This document shows positions 43,062 to 45,618 of a stretch of 45,618 nucleotides of DNA, one piece after another. The notes under the pieces are model-generated. The model saw nothing but the letters and a program-made list of their open reading frames with translations. It was not told the DNA's origin and did not search any database. The DNA is from Clostridia bacterium (GTDB lineage: Bacteria > Bacillota_A > Clostridia > Oscillospirales > CAG-272). The DNA lies in the NCBI GenBank assembly GCA_017452945.1, contig JAFTLD010000085.1, positions 1 to 45,618 of the forward strand, given 5' to 3'. The translations under genes were made by a program, and so were the position numbers. Numbering within the stretch: position 1 is the stretch's first letter; the number at the start of each line of letters is the position of its first letter.

Positions 43062-43745
43062 GTGAAAAAAGCGGTCAGAATTTTGCTGATCATTACAGCG
43101 TGCTGCTTATGCGCCATCATGCTTTGCGGCATTGCAGCGTTGATGATCAATGCACACGTAAAATCCGTCACCGCCCCCCGGATCCTCTCCCCCGAACAGG
43201 CTGCCGAGCTTGAGGATGTGGATTGTATATTGGTGCTTGGCTGCCTGGTCAGATCAGACGGCTCTCCGAGCGATATGCTTGAGGATCGCCTGCTGCAAGG
43301 GATTACACTTTACAAAAACGGTACTTCTCCCAAGCTGCTCATGAGCGGCGACCACGGACAAACCGATTATGACGAGGTCAACACCATGAAAACGCGCGCC
43401 ATTGAAGAGGGCGTCCCCTCCGAGGACGTTTTTATGGATCACGCAGGCTTTTCTACGTACGAATCCGTTTATCGGGCGAAAGAGATTTTCGGAGCAAAAA
43501 AGATCGTGATCGTGACGCAAGAGTATCACCTGTACCGCGCCCTGTACGTCGCACAAGCGTTGGGGATCGAGGCATACGGTGTAAGTGCCGATCTGCGCAG
43601 CTACGCAGGACAAACCAAGCGCGATGTGCGCGAGGTGCTGGCCCGTCTCAAGGATACGGTTTATGCCCTGTTTCAGCCCGAGCCGACCTATCTGGGCGAG
43701 CCCATTGATCTTAGCGGCAGCGGTGACGTCACAAACGATACGTAA
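43062..43745 (+). CDS. YdcF/SanA/ElyC-like membrane protein (DUF218)
   Basis: 227 residues from the GTG at 43062, with GGAGGTGAT, a full match to the anti-Shine-Dalgarno, 7 nt upstream. One N-terminal membrane helix (about 4-28) is followed by a DUF218 domain: CILVLGCLV, LLMSGDHGQTDYDEV, STYESVYRAKEIF and TQEYHLYRALYVA. Related proteins (SanA, ElyC) affect envelope integrity and lipid-carrier use; the reaction is unknown. It lies divergent to the exopolysaccharide operon, which also needs the lipid carrier, so a shared role in the envelope is possible. Confidence 0.88.
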   Translation: MKKAVRILLIITACCLCAIMLCGIAALMINAHVKSVTAPRILSPEQAAELEDVDCILVLGCLVRSDGSPSDMLEDRLLQGITLYKNGTSPKLLMSGDHGQTDYDEVNTMKTRAIEEGVPSEDVFMDHAGFSTYESVYRAKEIFGAKKIVIVTQEYHLYRALYVAQALGIEAYGVSADLRSYAGQTKRDVREVLARLKDTVYALFQPEPTYLGEPIDLSGSGDVTNDT

Positions 43746-43758
43746 TAAACAAAGATGC

Positions 43759-43817
43759 CGAGTCATTGGCAAGATACTTTGAGAAAAGTATCTCGCCATG
43801 ACTCGATCCTTTTTATT
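43759..43817. terminator. Bidirectional terminator between convergent genes
   Basis: A long stem of about 21 bp (43759-43780 with 43785-43805, two mismatches) is followed by CCTTTTTATTTT on the plus strand. The minus strand continues with GCATCTTTGTTT. It ends the YdcF-like gene and the Cys-rich protein gene. Confidence 0.9.
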
Positions 43818-43824
43818 TTGGCGG

Positions 43825-45618
43825 TTAAAAGATCTTCAGTTTGAACTTCAAAATGCAGAACACGGCTGCACCGATCAGCAGCAATGCAGAAACAACGATC
43901 ACAATGACCAACCATGCAGATCCCGAAGGCTTTTCACCGGGAATCTCCTCGGTTTCGGATTCGGACTCCGTGCCGGGATCGATCTCCGTTTCCGGATCAG
44001 ATTCTGTACCCTTTTCGGTTTCTGTTTCTGTTTCCGTTTCTGTTTCCGTTTCTGTTTCCGTTTCTGTTTCTGTTTCTGTTTCGGTACCGGGTGCGGGCAG
44101 CGGATCAATCGCCTCGATCTGCAGCTTTTCACCGCAAACGCTGCACGGCAAATACCTGCTGCCGGCAACACCAACCTGCGGCTCAACCTCTACGATCCAT
44201 TCACCCGACATGTGACCGAGAGCGTCAACGTGGTCGCTGACATAACTGTCACCGCAGTGGCAAGCATAGGTGGTAAAGCCCTTTTCGGTGCATGTGGGAG
44301 CTGTCACAACAGACTCATACGTATGCCCTGTTGCATCAACAACTTCGGTTTCGTATGCATCACAACGATCACAATCACGACGATTTTCACCATCGGCTGT
44401 GCAGGTAGGCGCGGTGATCACATACCACTCACCATACGCATGGCCAAGCGCGTCAACGTAATCGTCAACGTAAGAGTCACCGCAATGACAAGTGTAGGTT
44501 GTAAAGCCCTTTTCGGTACAAGTCGGAGCAGTTACAACAAACTCATATTGGTGCCCTGTTGCCGCAATGATTTCGGTTTCGAAGTGGTCGCAACGGGTGC
44601 AATCTCTTCTCTGTTCACCATTGCCTTCACAGGTGGGCGCAATGGTTTGCGTCCAATCACCCATATCGTGACCAAGGGCATCAACATAATTGTCAACATA
44701 AGAGTCGCCACACTTCGTGCAGGTATAAGTCGTGTAGCCCTGCTCCGTGCATGTAGGCGCAGTTACGACAGCTTCGTATTCATGGAACAGCGCGGGAATT
44801 ACTGCGGTTTCAAGAATTGCTCCGCAAACCGTACATTCTTTGTACTTGCTGCCGTCTACACCGTAATTAGGCTGAACGTCGATGATCCAATCACCGGACT
44901 TGTGGCCTGCTGCGGGAATAGACTTCTCTTCGCTATAGTCGCAGCGTTCGCAGTCATGTCTTTCCAAGCCCATTTCGGTACAGGTCGGTTCGATAACTGT
45001 GTACCATTCACCAATGTCGTGGCCAAGGGCCGGGACAAATTCTTGCGCAAAAAGGATTTCACCGCAAACCGAGCAATGCTTGCCTTCGGTCAAGCCTGTT
45101 GCGGTACATGTTGCATCAACTGCTGCGTCAACAACCTCGGTATGGCCGAGAGCTGCGACATCACGGGTTTCGTAATAATCACAACGACTACAATCGCGCT
45201 GTTCTGTACCCTTTTCGGTGCATGTCGGTGCCTTGGTTTGATGCCAGTTGCCCATATCGTGGCCGAGTTTGGGGATTTCATGGTGTTCTCTGCTCAGTTC
45301 GGTTTTGCAAACGGAACAATAGACAACCATGTCGTAGCCGCCAATTTCGGTACAAGTAGGTTCAACCCGATTCTCTTCAGCCGCTTCGGCTGCGGTATGC
45401 CCAAGCGCTGCGAGGTCACGAGTTTCATAATAGTCGCAACGAGAGCAATCGCGCTGTTCTGTACCCTTTTCGGTGCAAGTGGGTGCCTTGGTTTGGTACC
45501 AATCGCCCATGTCGTGACCAAGCGTGCCAACAACTTGCTGTGCAACAAGGATTTCTCCACAAACCGAGCAATGCTTGCCTTCGGTCAAGCCTGTTGCGGT
45601 ACATGTTGCATCAACTGC
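43825..45618 (-). CDS. Cys-rich repeat surface protein with C-terminal membrane anchor (5' end cut by window edge)
   Basis: The frame is open to the right edge, so only the last 597 residues are seen. They hold about 12 Cys-rich units of roughly 40 residues. Each has the pattern APTC, then CxxC about 10 residues on, then an LGH motif, giving a possible Cys3-His metal site. A stalk of (Thr-Glu)12 and more acidic repeats follows, then a membrane helix (WLVIVIVVSALLLIGAAVF) and a short basic tail, KFKLKIF. This fits a surface protein held by its C-terminus. The N-terminal domains are unknown; the giant protease at the left edge has homologous repeats, so a similar build is likely. Confidence 0.88.
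   Translation of the reverse strand, partial: AVDATCTATGLTEGKHCSVCGEILVAQQVVGTLGHDMGDWYQTKAPTCTEKGTEQRDCSRCDYYETRDLAALGHTAAEAAEENRVEPTCTEIGGYDMVVYCSVCKTELSREHHEIPKLGHDMGNWHQTKAPTCTEKGTEQRDCSRCDYYETRDVAALGHTEVVDAAVDATCTATGLTEGKHCSVCGEILFAQEFVPALGHDIGEWYTVIEPTCTEMGLERHDCERCDYSEEKSIPAAGHKSGDWIIDVQPNYGVDGSKYKECTVCGAILETAVIPALFHEYEAVVTAPTCTEQGYTTYTCTKCGDSYVDNYVDALGHDMGDWTQTIAPTCEGNGEQRRDCTRCDHFETEIIAATGHQYEFVVTAPTCTEKGFTTYTCHCGDSYVDDYVDALGHAYGEWYVITAPTCTADGENRRDCDRCDAYETEVVDATGHTYESVVTAPTCTEKGFTTYACHCGDSYVSDHVDALGHMSGEWIVEVEPQVGVAGSRYLPCSVCGEKLQIEAIDPLPAPGTETETETETETETETETETETETEKGTESDPETEIDPGTESESETEEIPGEKPSGSAWLVIVIVVSALLLIGAAVFCILKFKLKIF
44013..44084 (-). repeat. Hexanucleotide repeat encoding (Thr-Glu)12
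   Basis: Twelve hexamers, TTTCTG, TTTCCG or TTTCGG on the plus strand, encode alternating Thr and Glu. Length changes by slippage would keep the frame and change only the stalk length. Confidence 0.95.
45065..45618 (-). repeat. Higher-order repeat reaching the right edge
   Basis: Bases 45065-45123 are identical to 45560-45618 (59 bp, 495 bp apart), and the stretch between resembles its own first half. The window ends inside the exact copy, so the true array is probably longer. Confidence 0.92.

Noticed and set aside
1..45618. The left and right truncated genes could be one gene on a circular molecule
   Set aside because: Both run on the minus strand and complement each other in domain order, but direct joining of the ends shifts the frame and meets a TGA at once. 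The window also carries sigG, a chromosomal gene, which does not fit a 46-kb circle. A version with missing repeat units cannot be excluded.
1..45618. tRNA, rRNA, transposase or integrase genes
   Set aside because: I looked for typical motifs and flanking signals on both strands and found none; small RNAs without clear signals could be missed.

Overview
The window looks like part of the chromosome of an uncultured gut Clostridia (Oscillospirales-like Firmicute). It has about 50% GC genes with AT-rich gaps, AAAGGAG-type ribosome binding sites, TTGACA-17-TATAAT promoters, the forespore sigma factor SigG, Thr/Glu-rich lipoprotein linkers, and large surface proteins with BspA-type leucine-rich repeats. 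No rRNA, tRNA or CRISPR array was found. Both window ends lie inside exact repeats of cysteine-rich surface-protein genes, so this may be a whole contig that broke at those repeats.

Layout. (1) 1-10129, minus: a giant membrane-anchored subtilase with dozens of BspA-type repeats and a Cys-rich C-terminal repeat array, cut by the left edge. Upstream lies a decayed LRR fragment (10527-10838) with its own copy of the promoter. (2) 10935-14848, plus: one operon with a frameshifted PlsC-type acyltransferase, a geranylgeranyl-reductase-family flavoprotein, a GH43 glycosidase and a malate/L-lactate dehydrogenase family enzyme, ended by a strong bidirectional terminator. (3) 14861-18252, minus: a lipoprotein and a GH36 alpha-galactosidase, each with its own sigma-A promoter. 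(4) 18256-27828: a compact phage head module. A CI-type repressor faces a late operon of two small genes, small and large terminase, portal, Prp protease, scaffold, N4-gp56-type major capsid, two small proteins, a probable DNA-stabilisation/connector protein and an XhlA-like protein. No integrase, replication, tail or endolysin gene is present. Four phased 16-bp operator-like sites lie in the control region. (5) 27829-28477: no genes; three copies of a 65-bp palindromic intergenic repeat and terminators. (6) 28478-29251, minus: sigG, with its ribosome binding site buried in a perfect 15-bp hairpin. (7) 29346-42969, minus: an 11-gene exopolysaccharide operon driven by a perfect promoter. It holds a phosphoglycosyl transferase, HpcH/HpaI aldolase-like protein, asparagine-synthase-like protein, GT4, GT2, EpsG-like polymerase, a pyruvyltransferase-ferredoxin-FrhB fusion, a HAD protein and three more GT2 enzymes. 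(8) 43011-43817, plus: a divergent YdcF/SanA-like membrane protein. (9) 43825-45618, minus: the C-terminal part of a second Cys-rich surface protein with a (Thr-Glu)12 stalk and membrane anchor.

How the parts fit: regions 1, 2, 3, 7 and 9 describe a cell that takes apart external glycans (GH43, GH36), displays very large surface proteins and builds a decorated exopolysaccharide. Region 4 is an intact-looking but incomplete packaging/capsid module under lysogenic-type control. It may be a decayed prophage, a capsid-forming satellite or a domesticated element. The best second looks are the phage-borne Prp with a matching cleavage-like motif at the capsid N-terminus, the sigG hairpin, the phased operators, and the unusual enzymes in the exopolysaccharide operon.
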